A program made the translations under genes and the position numbers. Under the pieces are notes generated by a model, which was given only the letters and a program-made list of their open reading frames with translations, ran no database searches and was not told the origin of the DNA. A stretch of DNA of 64,000 bases from Auanema rhodensis (lineage: Eukaryota > Nematoda > Chromadorea > Rhabditida > Rhabditidae): positions 14,208,131 to 14,272,130 of the forward strand of contig OZ059894.1 in assembly GCA_964057225.1 (NCBI GenBank), in the 5' to 3' direction. Positions within the stretch are counted from its first letter, which is position 1. Every line of letters starts with the position of its first letter. Positions 48,333 through 61,540 of the stretch are shown one piece after another.

Positions 48333-51300
48333 CACATAATTACATAACCTAAAAAGTATGTAGAAAATTGAATCAGATTATAGATTGTACGTAGAACTTT
48401 GATTAAAAACAACTGTTTTCTATCTGTAATGATGTTCTATCTTTTTCCCAATTTCCGCTACGAACCTCCTTTTCAACTTCTTCTGTCCAATCATCGTCGT
48501 GGTCTCTCTCTCTCTCTCTCTCTCAAAACATATAGTTCTCTCTGTTCTCTTTATTTTTCTATTTAACTCTTTCTCTCTCTCTTTTCCAGTCTCTTTTATC
48601 GTCTCTCCATTATTCTCTTCTATATTTTCACACAGCATGCTTCCGGACCAATGTATTGAGCTACAGCAATAGCAGATGTTTTCTGTTTTCGTTAGAAAAC
48701 ATCGCGACTGTCTGATTCAGAATTTAAAACTTTGATGAGATCGGTCAGTGCTAACAGAGTTTAAATATATAAATAAATTTGAAAAAAAAAAGAAAAAAAG
48801 AAAAAGATTTTGAGAAGAAGCCAAATATGAACTGTTGTGACAATATACATATAGTGAAAATTGACAGTTGTGTGATGATGATGATCATAAGCCAAAAGTA
48901 AACTACAACACATGATAACCAGATTCAGAATAATTTTAAGAAAAAGACAAGTTCATCTGTTAATCACGTATTTCATCGTAGACGGTATCAGAATCACTAT
49001 CATCATAGTCATCTTCGGTATCGTTGTCGTTACTATTCTTAGTAATGGTTCAGTGATGTGCATGTATGTGATCCGATGCGAAGTATATGTGTGTATCTGT
49101 ATTCTTACAATCGTCCGGTTTATCAATAGCATCATCTTCATTCGTTTTTTTGGTTCTCATAGCCATTCATGGCTGTTCTCTTTTCATCAGTACTCTCCAT
49201 TATTCTATTCTCTTTCCACATCTTCTACCGTTATTCATTTGCAAACTCTCTGAACTTCGATCTATTTTGGTTAAAAAAACGCTATCAGATCCGTTTTTCT
49301 CAATTTTTTTTCTTATTGTAGTCATTCAGACATAAGTTTCTGAATGTAGTCATGATCAGTTCGCACACCATCATTTTCAATCAGCCAATTAATGACAAAT
49401 ATATGAACATGCATACATACATGTTCAATTCTTTGACAGGAGAATCACGAAATGAAGATAAATGTATGAAACTCCAGCAATATCGCCGCTTAGTCCCGCA
49501 CTATTTATTGTCTTCACTGCTCCATACATTTTCATATTTTCATGTACGTACTCCTTCAATATATATTTTTTTATTGAAAATTAGAAAAGGAACATGAGGC
49601 TGACACATTTCTTCTTCAACAATTTTATTTTTATTTCCAGAAAAAGTGAAGATTATTTTGTTGTGTTAAGTCTCATAGTAAGCCAAACATTTTCAACAAA
49701 AAAGTGCAGAATGTCTGTATGTATTAGGTTGTATTATCAGGAAAAAGGGTGTAAATATCGTCAAGTTTTGTATAAAATTTGAAAAAAAACAAGAGCAGCT
49801 GAAAGTTGCATTACTAAGTAGTGTGCACTTTGTGTTCGATCCCTTATCAAGTTCCGGAATTACAAATTTTTTGCTCGCTTTGCTAGATTAGCAAGTATAA
49901 TAATCAAAATTGGAAGAAACTATATACATACATCTATTGATGAAAGAAATTGTTTATTGCAATGCTGAAAATATGAATGTTGTATGAATATGGATGTATG
50001 TAGAGAGGTAAAAATGGAAAAATGAAATAACAAGGAAAAGGAAGATGGAATGGGTTAAATGGTTCCAAAAGCCCCAAACTTCCTAAATCTTTTGGTTTCT
50101 TTTCATTTCAGGAAATTAACCAAATGCCATTTAAGCTGACCACATAATCCAAAAAGACACTCGAGCCGTGCTACTCGTCGGTAAGTTTCAAACGAAAAAA
50201 AAATAAGAAAAGTTAGCTGACCAACTCATTTTTCACTTCTATCTCTATATTTAGTATTTAAGTATTTTAAAAATATATATATATATATATAGATATATTT
50301 AAAGAAAAATTTCAATTCAATGAGAAACATAAAAAGTATTAAAAATTTCTTTCATTTTCTTTTTTACTTAGTATATTTACTGTTTTAAGCTGAATATTAG
50401 AACATCATTTTTCTTGTTTCTCCTTTTTTTTTCATTTCACACACTCTCTTAGCCTTCCTTAATGTATTTTTTTCACACAAAAAAAAACAGTTTATTGTAT
50501 GTTTTGTTTAGTTTTAAATCAGAAAGAAAATGAGGAAATACAAGAAATTTTTTTTTTCGAAATAACCAAAATTTTGTTTGTTTTCTTCAATAATAACATG
50601 CTTTAACAATTAACTCTTGTTCATTTATCACAATCATTCTGTTTTTGATGTACTTCACTTCCTAAACTAAACTTTATCCAGTTTTAGATCGAAAATTCAT
50701 ATCGAAAATTGGCGTTCAACATACACACCATAAGCGAAAAGCAAAGAAAGCGTAGGGAGGGGGGATTGAGATGATGTGGGAGAAGTGAATGGAACAAATT
50801 CCAAAACCATTTTTCCAACCCAAAAGATATAAAATGAAAGTATCAAAATAGCAAAATATTAATCCGTTATGAATCAGAGATGCAATACATCGGAAATGCG
50901 TTGAGTGCCGCATGTTTCGCATATTTGTTACGTTGAGTATGCACACCACCTGTGCAATGATTCATTCAGACATCATTTACTATCCACTCTTCTACTCATC
51001 AGTTCTGCAGAATATTTTAAATATGTTGCGTGGTTACGTCACATGCTTATTAGAATTTTTTAATAATTCACGTAAAAAGGCACGTGAGATAATGAGTAGT
51101 TTCATTATCATTTCTTATCACTCAAATAGCAAGAGCGGTTGAACTTTTGTCATTGTTACCTCTTGTATATTCACGGTTGTTATATAATTTGAATTCAATA
51201 CATACACTTATTTTCTATTTCATTTACTATTTCTGGTGTGCTTTCAAAGAAATATGATTATAGGCTTTCAACATCTTATCAACTTATTTTCCAAGAATTT

Positions 51301-51647
51301 CATAATATTATATTTAAACTGTCTCAATAGTTTCATTTTCAATTCAAATAGTTTTTTTCCGATTTAATTTAATTTTTTTTCTTCCTGATCTGCAATACCT
51401 TCCTGGTTTTGCAATATATACTATACCAAACATATATACCAAACAAAAAAATATTATAAAAGAAGAGATTAGCTATAACTTGTTAACAAAAAAAAGAATA
51501 AAAGCCAAATAAAATTATTTGATAAAAGATTAACTTTTTCTTTCCAAATGCTCAATAGGACCATGAAGAGAAGCCATCCTGTAATCGTTTTCATATTTTA
51601 AGTTTTAAGTCAGATCAAGCCAATACTAATTTCTATAATTCTTATAT

Positions 51648-51679
<32 letters not shown>

Positions 51680-52159
51680 GATAATACATATTATTTTCTG
51701 TTTGAGTAAACTTTGTAGATAACTCTTATTCTCACAATCTTATTCAGTAACTGCAATCAACATGAAGCTACATCGTTAGCAACGAAATGATGCTTGATCA
51801 GATTCGAAGCTTCATTCTTTCATTCACAATCAGTCTACCTTAAATTTGTCTATCTTCTCTGCCAAGATTTTTTTTATTTTCTTTCTCTATTTAAAAACAT
51901 CTCTCTGTATCTCTGTTTCTCTCTCTCTCTATAATTCCCTCTTACGCTTTCCCTTCTTAATTCCTAAATCAGAACCTTTTTAACTAACCTGTTCCTCAGT
52001 TTCCCTTTCCTCAGAAATCATTTAACGTGCGTGTAGTCAAGGCTGTTTAACCCCCTGAAGGCATATTATGTATTCTGACAAGCGCGTCAATTCTCTCTCA
52101 CATAGCGAAAAAGCATGGCTATTCCACCAAAAAACCAGCAACTTTATCGTTTTTTCAGC

Positions 52160-52320
52160 ATTTCACGTGCGAAGTTCGGCTTACATTATGCAAATCTTTC
52201 TGATTAAAACTATTAAAGTTGATCTTATGCCTTTTCCGGACACGTGATATATCCTATACTGACTCTTTAAAGTGGGCGGAGCCTTTTCTGTCACCCAGCC
52301 TGGCAAGCCACGCCTCCATT
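52160..52320 (+). promoter_or_regulatory. promoter-like cluster: E-boxes, octamer, GC boxes
   Basis: Within 160 bp lie two CACGTG E-boxes (52164-52169, 52241-52246), an ATGCAAAT POU octamer (52188-52195), and an opposed pair of GC-box-like motifs (GTGGGCGGAGC at 52272-52282 and CCACGCCTCC at 52308-52317). The region is less AT-rich than its surroundings and ends about 630 bp upstream of the start codon of the 75-residue protein, with pyrimidine-rich, ATG-poor DNA just before that ATG as in a 5' UTR. Octamers recruit POU factors that often act in neurons; here that is only a hint. Confidence 0.45.
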
Positions 52321-52947
52321 CGGTAGTATTATTGGAATCAGACACTGAACAACACGCTCTTCAGTCATTCTTTCATTTCAGTCTGTCTCCCTCTTTCTTC
52401 AAATATCACCTTCAAAATTCCCATTTTTCAATTCTTGTTTTATTTTTTAAAATATTTTCTTTTTTCATTTGGAAATTATATCAAATGTTTACTGTATTGC
52501 AACAATCGTTTATGCTGGTTGTTACTCTCTTACTGACTGACAGACATCTAGTTATTCGCTTTAGTGGGAGGGGTAGTTGGCCTATACTGCTTACCTTTCC
52601 CCGTATTAAGACGATAATCATCCATATTTCTTTCTTGAACATTCCAAACGTTTCCATATCCTTCGCTTTCTTCGTCGTCTTTTTTGTCAAAATCAAATCA
52701 TTCCCGAATATTGTTGTTAATGAATTAGACCAACAAAAGTACTATTTTTCTAATTTTTTTCGATTTTTCGTGTATTGTATTGAATTTTCTTGTTTATTAT
52801 CTTTTCTATTATTCTTAGAGTATTATCTAATTTCTTTAAATATATAGAAATCAAATTTATCGACGTGGTCACGTCAATTCATCTACTACTCACAACTACC
52901 TACTCTACTTCTTCACTTAAATTCACTACTTTTCCTCAATTCTCAAC

Positions 52948-55900
52948 ATGTCTATGAAAAAGAGAAGCCTATTTGGAAAACTGTTGAAGCTTGTCGGAAA
53001 AGGAAGTAAGTTACTATTTTTGTTTTACTAAATAATCAAAGCAAAAACTATTTCTTTACATTGATTTTTAGAATTTATAATCATTAATTACGTAGATATA
53101 TCTATATTTCTTCTTTTTTTTCCTCTTTCAATCAAATTTCCTATATGAAAAAATGTTTTTCTTTATTTATTTTTTAAAACAATATCTTCTTTTCAAAACA
53201 AAAGTTGATTCTTTTCCGTTGTCTATGCTATCTTAGTTGTCCATGTGGCAGCAAGAGCTTATCTTGAAATTTCGTTCATAAAGACATCTGATACTGATGT
53301 CTGGCTGGTTATAAGCCATTCAATTTCTAAGCTCATCTAACACATTTTTCTTCAAACATATTGTCTTTTGACAGTTTTAAGCTGATTGTTGGGAAAAAAA
53401 AAAGAAAAAGAAAATGAAAATGAAAGAAGATGAATAACAAGAAGTACCACGTGTTTTTAATAACGACCTATCACAGCTTGGAAGCTGTTGTGCTTAGCTT
53501 GAAAACTTTTATTCAGCTTGTTTCCACTTTTTTGCTGACCAACATACTCTCATCATCTTTATTACATCTTTGTTTCTCACTCAATATCACGGATAATCCA
53601 ACATACTTGTCACAGCATTCGTTTTGTTTTTGCGGTTTTTCAATCAAATTACTCTTCTGGTTCAAGCATATTATGACCAGCATAATGATTGTCAGCTCTT
53701 CCGATGAGCATGAACATCCTGTTTCGCATCTGTCTTATCACCAAAAGATTTTTTTTGTTTTTCATCTCTTTTGGAATGATCTTTACGATCCACACCCTTT
53801 TGATTCGTAATATTTCATCATCTGACAAGTCTGAGTAGCTTCTGTTTCTCCTTTTTCGAACTATTTTTATATTTTCCTGACACCAAAACTATACCTTTCA
53901 TGTCATGACAATACGAATAGGGGAATACTTGTATCACAAAAAAACATCTTCTGGAAAATTATTTGAGAATATGAGAATAAAGAAGTCAGAGAATCAGAGA
54001 AAGATACAAAGATCAGTTCATAGTTCAAAGAAATTTATTTTTATTCTTCATTCATATGCAACAACAATCATATCTGAGCATCTGTTTTGAACGATTAATG
54101 GTCATTTCAATGTTCATAGCTTTATGCAGGAGGCATAATACGAAGAAGAAGATGAAGTTTTCAAGTTTGTTCCATGAGCAGCGAACCAATTTTCGAACTC
54201 TCGTACTTGCTCAGTCACACTCTCTTTCTCTCTCACTCCCTCCGCTGCCAGTATCAGCACGCCACAGCTTCTCCTTCAACAAATACACAAAAATCTGGTC
54301 TTCTGGCTGGCAAAGTATAACAGAAAAACTTTATGTTTAGGGTTCTTCTCATGTTCCCTTTATATCTGAAGTAGAAATAGGGAAGGCGCAAGAAAGCGCT
54401 TTCAGTTTTTTGAATTATTCATCTGACCACTGACCATTTAATATCCAATACTCTACGAAAACATCACATTTTCTCTGAATAGTGGTATTCTATTTTTCTC
54501 GGCCAAAAATAATTGTTCAGCAATTAATTGTCTCGAAGTTTTCATCACGAAAACCTTTCATCATTTTCGTCATTTTGTCTCATCATCGTACCAATCCCTC
54601 TCATGTTCAAATGACCTTTGTAGTGGTCTTGTATGATACGAAACGAAAACTCATGAAATTCAGAAGAATTCAGAGAAAAAAGCGGATGAAACTATAGAAT
54701 CTGTTGAAAATTGAATAAAATACATTTGATGTTTAAACTGAAGATGCGGAACAAAGTCCAAGATAATTTCCCAATATAGTCCGTTCCTTACGTCGTCGTC
54801 GATGATCAAATCGTTCCCATCATTTAGAATTTGAAGGTCTTTAAAATCTTGCTTTTTTGATTTTTCAACCTGTTTCATGGATTCCTTTTTGTTTTTTTGT
54901 GTTTCTGACTGAAATATATAAAATAGAAAATTAACTTTTTCTACTAATAGTCAGTAAACGATGAAAGGTTAAAGAAACATAAAAATAGAAATATTCCATA
55001 TTTAGAATATAAATTTTAATTTTGATTGATATATATTTGAAAATACAACACTTTCTATATTTATTATACATTTATCATCTATTGTCTCTATTGAAATGTA
55101 CTAAATTTACTTATAATTATATTCAATTAATTAATTCTGATCAATCATAAATCATTCCCATTTTGCAATTTTTTTCCGTTTTATCTTTAAAGTGAAATAT
55201 AAATTTTGGTAAATTCATTAAAGCGGAAGAATAGAAAAGTTAATTCTTTGATAAACAATGAAGATCAATTACGTTTTGTAGCATTATCATAGAAATCATT
55301 AGACTACAATCTAGGCTTAAATGTCTATTGTCAAGTTTTGATATGCATTATTTACTATGAAAATATCAATGTTCTTCTATGATTTCTTTCTTTCTTTTTT
55401 TCATTTCTCTCATCTATCTCTCTCAATCATATGAACAATCGTCTGGTTTGGCTTCAAATTTGAAAAAAAACCAGCTGAAGGGTCATCTATGGATTAGCAA
55501 CAATTCAAGCACGTGATTGTAAAATAAACGAGCAGAAGTATTAAAACTAAAAATCAAATATCAATTTTCCATATTTTTCTTTCTTTTTTTCTTGTTTCTC
55601 GAGATGCAAAATCAAAAAAAAACTTCGAGAAATATAAGTTCTAGAAGCTATGGAACATTTAATCTTATTTGATATTGTTTTTTTTATTCATTGTCTTCAT
55701 CCATAAATTGATTACTCTCTCTCTCTCTCTCTTTCTCTTTTTCTTGGCATCAAGTAGACATAGAGGGAGTTTGCCGACTCTCCAATAGCATTTTTCGTTT
55801 TGTTCCCTTTTTCTCTTTCCAAGCTCTCCGATCTCTTGAACTGAGAATTCACAGGCCAACAACAATAACAACAACATCACACAGGAACAGAAAGCTTCTA

Positions 55901-58900
55901 CATAGTATTTGGTGGAACTGGCCATCACCAGAATCATCATCGTCGTCATCATCACCGTCATCTTCATAGTTAAGAGAGAGAGAATACACATGACAAGTAG
56001 AGGACTTTACTGAAAGAATGTAAGATAGAATAGTAAAAAGAAGAGAGAAAGAAAAGAAAAAAATAATAATATTAAAAGAATAGAGAAGAATCATACACCA
56101 TCATCATATTACTATGTTGCTTCTAACGACTTCCCCCACTGTTAAACATCAAAAAGTTATAATTGTCAACGGCTGTTTGACCGTTTCAAATATGAAATGT
56201 TTGACGTTGATTACTATTTACGTATTACTGAACTGATGTCATTATCGATATTAGCCTCAACGGGCAAGATTGTCAAACGTGTATCACATGCACTATCTGA
56301 CCAGCATGGGCAACCTCATGATTGAAGAAAGGACATCAGATGATGAAGATAATAATGACAGACTGTAGTCATATTGCTCCTAAATTAATCTTTTTTGGTC
56401 TCCCAGCTAATGAATTTCGAAAAAGATGCGCGAAATTGACGTGAAAGATAATTAGTGCGTATTCTTAAGAAGTCACAAATCAAGAAGAGAAGTTTCATCT
56501 TTCTGTTTCTCTCCTCCAATGTTTCCACCTGTGTGACGAGTTTGATATTGTGACATTCTTTTCTTGTCAATCACAATATTTGCCAGACTTTATCAATTAC
56601 ATTTACTATATTAATAACTAAGTTTTAGTGTTCATATTATACTCATAAATAGAAATTGTATTTGATACGAATAGTTATCATGAGTTTAACTAGCAAACAG
56701 AGCACAATTATATAGTTTCTTATTTGAATTTCAGTAGTTGAAAATCAAATTATTTTGTTTCTAATTGTAAAAATATATTTTCATTCATTCTATTCTAACC
56801 CCTACACTTTTTTCGTATAAAAGGTGAGAAAGATAAACGATGAGAGCTCAATTTGACAAGAACTATTAGAAATATTCATATCTTTCCGTTTTGTTTTCAT
56901 CATCAAGTTCTAATAATAAGGATTTGCTTCCGCCTCATATTTTACTCTTTACATTATCATCTTCAAACTCTTCTACGAACTATTATTAAAATATTATTCT
57001 TGGAAAGTTTCATGAAGATCTCTCGTATGAAGGAAACTAAAAAAGAAATAGAGAGAAGAAGTAAAGGAAGGATGGACACGAAAATTGGGTCAGAAGATTG
57101 AAAAAGGAAATGGAATCAGAGAAGTGAGATTGGCATCAAAGTATGCATTATATCCGTTGCCAAACGAAAAAGCATCTTACTTTTGCCTTTGAGAAAATAG
57201 AATCGAACAGAAACGATGACGTGATTCAAATGTGGATTTCATGCTTTCTTCGTACAGTAGAATTGGAGACGAAACATGTAGAAGTGCTCGAAAAGGCAAT
57301 TTTTCCTTCTCCTTCTCTCGATCATCAACATTCTCTCGCGCAATTGGACAGCTCATGCTTTCATTTTTGAAATAAGGTCCTTTTGTTTACTGAGGACTCT
57401 GTGCAATCCACTTGGTATGCTTCTCTCTTGGCCGAGAGACGAGCCATTGTATTGGAGCGGAACAAGGAGATTGACTCAAACCTTTTCTATTTTCTCTTCT
57501 TCTTTTTTCGTCAACTGTTACATACAGGCTTCCGTATTTTGTTGGGACAACACATTTCCAATCGGCATTTCCGGATTCAGATGTGAGCCAAAAATAGGAG
57601 GATTCGTCAATCGTCCTGAATAAGTCAGCTCAGTGTGCTATTTCCGCTGACATCATCATAATGATTCTGATCATCGTTTTTGTCACATTTGGTTTTCTGT
57701 CTCCAAACAGAATACAAGAATAGAATACGAAGGCTGCAGAAGGGCGGGGGAGGCGGGAGAAAGGGAGAGAAAAGGAGAAACAGTGGGAAAAATAGAGAAC
57801 AGAGGGAGGACGAAAGGGGAGATTGGAAAAACATATTAATCAGCACTTTCACACCCAGGCATGATTCATTCAGAAGTACCTAAAGTACTTGAAAAGAAGG
57901 CAAATTTATGATTTTATTCGCTCAAACGGAAAAGGGACATCAATATCATTCATATCAATTAATCAGATCCAATTCAGATTATACTTTTACGATGTATTTA
58001 CATAATTAAATGATCTAAAAGTATAATTATTACACTTTTTACCCTATTTTTATTATTATTTTTTGATATGATAATTCATTATAAGGACATATTTACTATT
58101 AGTATATCAACCAATACATCATATTTTTCTAATTTTCATCGTGATTTTCTTCGAAAACACATGAGAAACGATAAGTTTATTCTTGGAATGTTGGAAATTA
58201 AACTTCTTTAAACTGCCATTTTCCTCTATTACTCCCAGAAGTGAAGGAAAAACTTTTTTTTTTCTTTCAAGCGAGCTGTTGTCCTTTGAGAAATTCATAA
58301 ATATATGTAATACATTTAAAAGTAAGATTTATGAATCGAATGAAAAAATAATTTTTCTTTCTGGGACATTCTCTTGTCTAATTTTATAATTTTCATTCAA
58401 ATTATCAATAGTAAGCAATAAGCAATTTCGACTTTAACCTGTTGACTTTAAATATTTCTTTTCACGTGCTCTTACTTAATATTCTTTTTTTCTTTTCTTT
58501 TTCTCTCCCTCTCTATCTATCCCTCTCTCTCTCTCTCCCTCTCTCTCTCCCTCTCTCTCTCATACCCTAAATATTTATCCGAAATTATTCTGTTCTTTCT
58601 TTTAGATTCAAATTTAGATGTTATGAATAACAAGGCAATACCAATTAAATAAATTCTATTAGAATTACACTGATAATATAATAAATGAAATGGTCATTTT
58701 TGTAAATTAACAATTAGCAAGTTGAAGTACTAGTATATTGTTATATATTTACTTTGAAACAACGTCATCACTTCGGAAGCGTGTGATTTTCACTGTAACA
58801 TTGAAAGGGAGTGAAGATAATGTAAAACTAAAGAATGCTCGTCTGTACAAAGAATACATGCTTAAGAGATGTATACACAAGCTTTTCTTTGATTTCGCTT

Positions 58901-61540
58901 TTCTTTCGACAGTCTTGACCTTCTTGACACACGTACAAAGAGAACATCTCCCACAATTCATTCGTGTTCTTTGCTTGCGTGATTTTTCTTATCACAAGGA
59001 TAAAAACGAGTATGTCAACGTGTAGCTCTGTCTGTTTAGATTTGGTAGAACTTGAGCTGTAAAATACGATTGACGGCTTGCCGATCAAAAGCTTGTCAAA
59101 TGCGACAACTGGCCCGAAGGGACAAGCAATTGCTGATGAGACGTGAATGCTCACACATATCATCATAATATTCAGACAGATTGTCATAACTATTTTATGA
59201 TAAATGAAAAATAGACAGCTGTTTTTTAACATTGAGATGAGGATTACTTAGTCAGACTTTTTGAACTCAGCTGTGGGGGGGGAATCGATCCCAGGAGAAG
59301 TGCAAACATAACATTAACACGTGTGAGGCTATAACATTTCTGATTGTCCATCCGTCAAAACAACAGATACGCTATGATAAGCAGTCTAAGATGATCAAAA
59401 ATTGATTCAAACAACGGACAATAAGCCGAAGTATAGAATGAGAGGGAATATGGAGTACAAGGGAATATATTAGCTACTGAAACAACATGTCGAGCTTTTT
59501 GGTGAAAAATAGATCAAAGCTATAGTTTAATTTGTAATTATGTTTCTAACAAAAACATTTTTTTGGTATATGTATGTATGTATGTTTTTTGATCCACAAT
59601 AGTTCCTATAGTCATATTCCAAGAAAGTTAATAGTGACGACATTGAGCAAACAACATGAGCAAAAAACCTGATTATCATATAGAAAAGTTCTAACAAATC
59701 TCTCAAGTTAGCTGAGCAAACTAATTAAGTTTGTTTTTTGAATTCTTCTTCTACACCCTGAGGGATCTTTGTCATTTTTCTTTCATTTTCAATTCATATT
59801 CTTTAAGTAAAAAACTTGAAACAAACATTGAAGAAAATTCTTTCTAAATAATATATCTTTTCAGATCAAGTTCAATCTTCTAAGCCATGCCTTGCACAGA
59901 TATACGAGGAGCGTAAGAAGCAACGTCAACGGTATGTTTATTAACTTTTTTGGTTCTTACGTGATTACAAAAACTGAAATCCTTCAACAAATTGAAAATT
60001 GAAAACTACCACATGTTTCTACTTATGCTAATTTTTCCCATTCCTTTACGTCACACACGTACATTTCTATTTTTTTCCAAACAAGAACGGTTGTGGCTAG
60101 TTTACTTGATACTATTTATCTGTTTCCTTTTTTTCAAATATAGCGTTGGGGTCAAATAATGTTTTGCGGAAGTTTGTGAGGAAATTGAGTGTCATGAGTT
60201 TTACTCTTAACTGTAATTTTTTAAACTTATTATCGAATCCGAACATTAATATTAATTTTTTTAAATTTAAAATATACATCATATGAGCTCAAAATCATAT
60301 CTATACGAGCTTAATCTACATGTGAGTGTGTACATAATATAATAAAATGAAAAGATAAAAATATAATCTTTCATTTTATTTTTCTCTCCATTTAATCAAA
60401 TGATTTTAATTAAATTTTTTTGAAATAAAAATTGAAATATTTTATAATATGTATATATAGTTATATACTATATATTCCTATTCTAGTAAAACTATTAAAG
60501 GGGGAGAGTAACATCATTTGTATGAAATATGATTTAATCATCTTTCATGCAAAATTTTGCATTGACTTGCGTTGACTTTTTATTCATAATTCTTAGAAAA
60601 CGAATGACCAAAAGTGAAGAAAGTTATGATGGATGCTAGGAACTTGAAGCTAATTAGAAATTTGTAATTACATAAAAGATGCATTCATTGCATAGATGTA
60701 TATGTACACATACATATATAAAGCAACTTCTATGTATTTTTCTGATATTTTCAAGAGAATCCTGATGAGATTGCAGGAACATGAATACGACATCATGTGA
60801 AATCTTCTTCTTTTGAACATTGTCAATAAACTATTACAAATGAACAGCATGGTGATAATATTAGATTAAATTTTATGTGATTTTGAACGAGGTTGATAGA
60901 TAAAAATTGATAAAATCGAAAACCAGTTCGAAAACGTGAGTTGCGAGTTGAAAATAAGATTTTATAATAGGGAAAATAACTATACGGTAAATAGTCACAT
61001 ATAATCCGTCAAAGTTTGAATAAAAAATATAAAAAACAAGTGATTTTTGAATTTTATAACGTTTGAGCTTGCACTTTTCTTTATCATTTTCATTCGTTTT
61101 ATCTTTTATAATGTAAAGTATATCTTTTTTTTACAAAAGAATTAACTGATAATTGATAACGAGTTGCAAGAAAAGTAATATTCTCGAACATCTTTCAAAA
61201 ATCAACGATTTTGTGAAGATGATGAACAGTACTTGTGAAACATCAACGAACATATAATTGCAAAAATATTATTCTTGGAATCTCAAAGACCACAATGTTT
61301 TCTTAAGCGCATCATATTTCTATAATTTTTCATGCTTTTTTGATGTCCGTAAGAACATTCATTTGTCACAAAAACCAAAACTTGAACAAAACATTTCATC
61401 AAACTTTACAACATTTGAGTTAATGTTTTTCTTTCAGATCATCTCTTTCATCTCATCTTTCACACATCGAACCTATGCCAACTATTCAAGAAGAAGATGA
61501 AGATAACCTCTTTGTGGTGGAAGACATGGTCCAAGTCTAA
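52948..61540 (+). CDS. 75-residue protein of unknown function with giant introns
   Basis: Three exons, 52948-53005, 59865-59931 and 61438-61540, with phases 1 and 2 that match. The first intron is 6,859 bp and the second 1,506 bp, far longer than those of other genes here. The N-terminus is basic and amphipathic (MSMKKRSLFGKLLKLVGKG), without a signal peptide; the middle is charged and probably helical (CLAQIYEERKKQRQR), and the C-terminus is acidic (PTIQEEDEDNLFVVEDMVQV). All donor and acceptor sites are strong (GTAAGT, GTATGT, TTTTCAG, CTTTCAG). The amphipathic head could bind membrane or be a coiled-coil start. I recognise no family; a conserved small neuronal or signalling protein would fit the long regulated introns, and further exons may exist. 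The region inside intron 1 holds CT tracts (55716-55740, 58502-58562) and several less AT-rich patches. Confidence 0.6.
58502..58562. repeat. (CT)n/(CCCT)n microsatellite
   Basis: CT-rich tract with periodic CCC interruptions, in the first intron of the 75-residue protein gene. Confidence 0.85.

Larger units (their letters stand above)
44694..52139. other. long region without a supported gene
   Basis: About 7.4 kb. It contains CT tracts at 47424-47457 and 48504-48525, a (CATA)n tract at 48308-48332, pyrimidine-rich DNA and many short open frames. A frame at 45413-45601 (62 codons, less AT-rich than its surroundings) has no recognisable similarity or splice partners. Parts of this region could be 3' UTR of FAN1 or distal regulatory DNA of the gene at 52948. 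Confidence 0.45.

Noticed and set aside
48912-49253. 113-codon hydrophobic frame resembling a membrane protein
   Set aside because: Ile/Phe/Val content follows from AT-rich ATC/TTC-type DNA; overlapping frames on both strands look equally good, with no exon structure.
52272-52847. 191-codon plus-strand frame
   Set aside because: Phe/Leu/Ser-rich composition typical of T-rich DNA; it overlaps the promoter and 5' UTR of the 75-residue gene and shows no domain.
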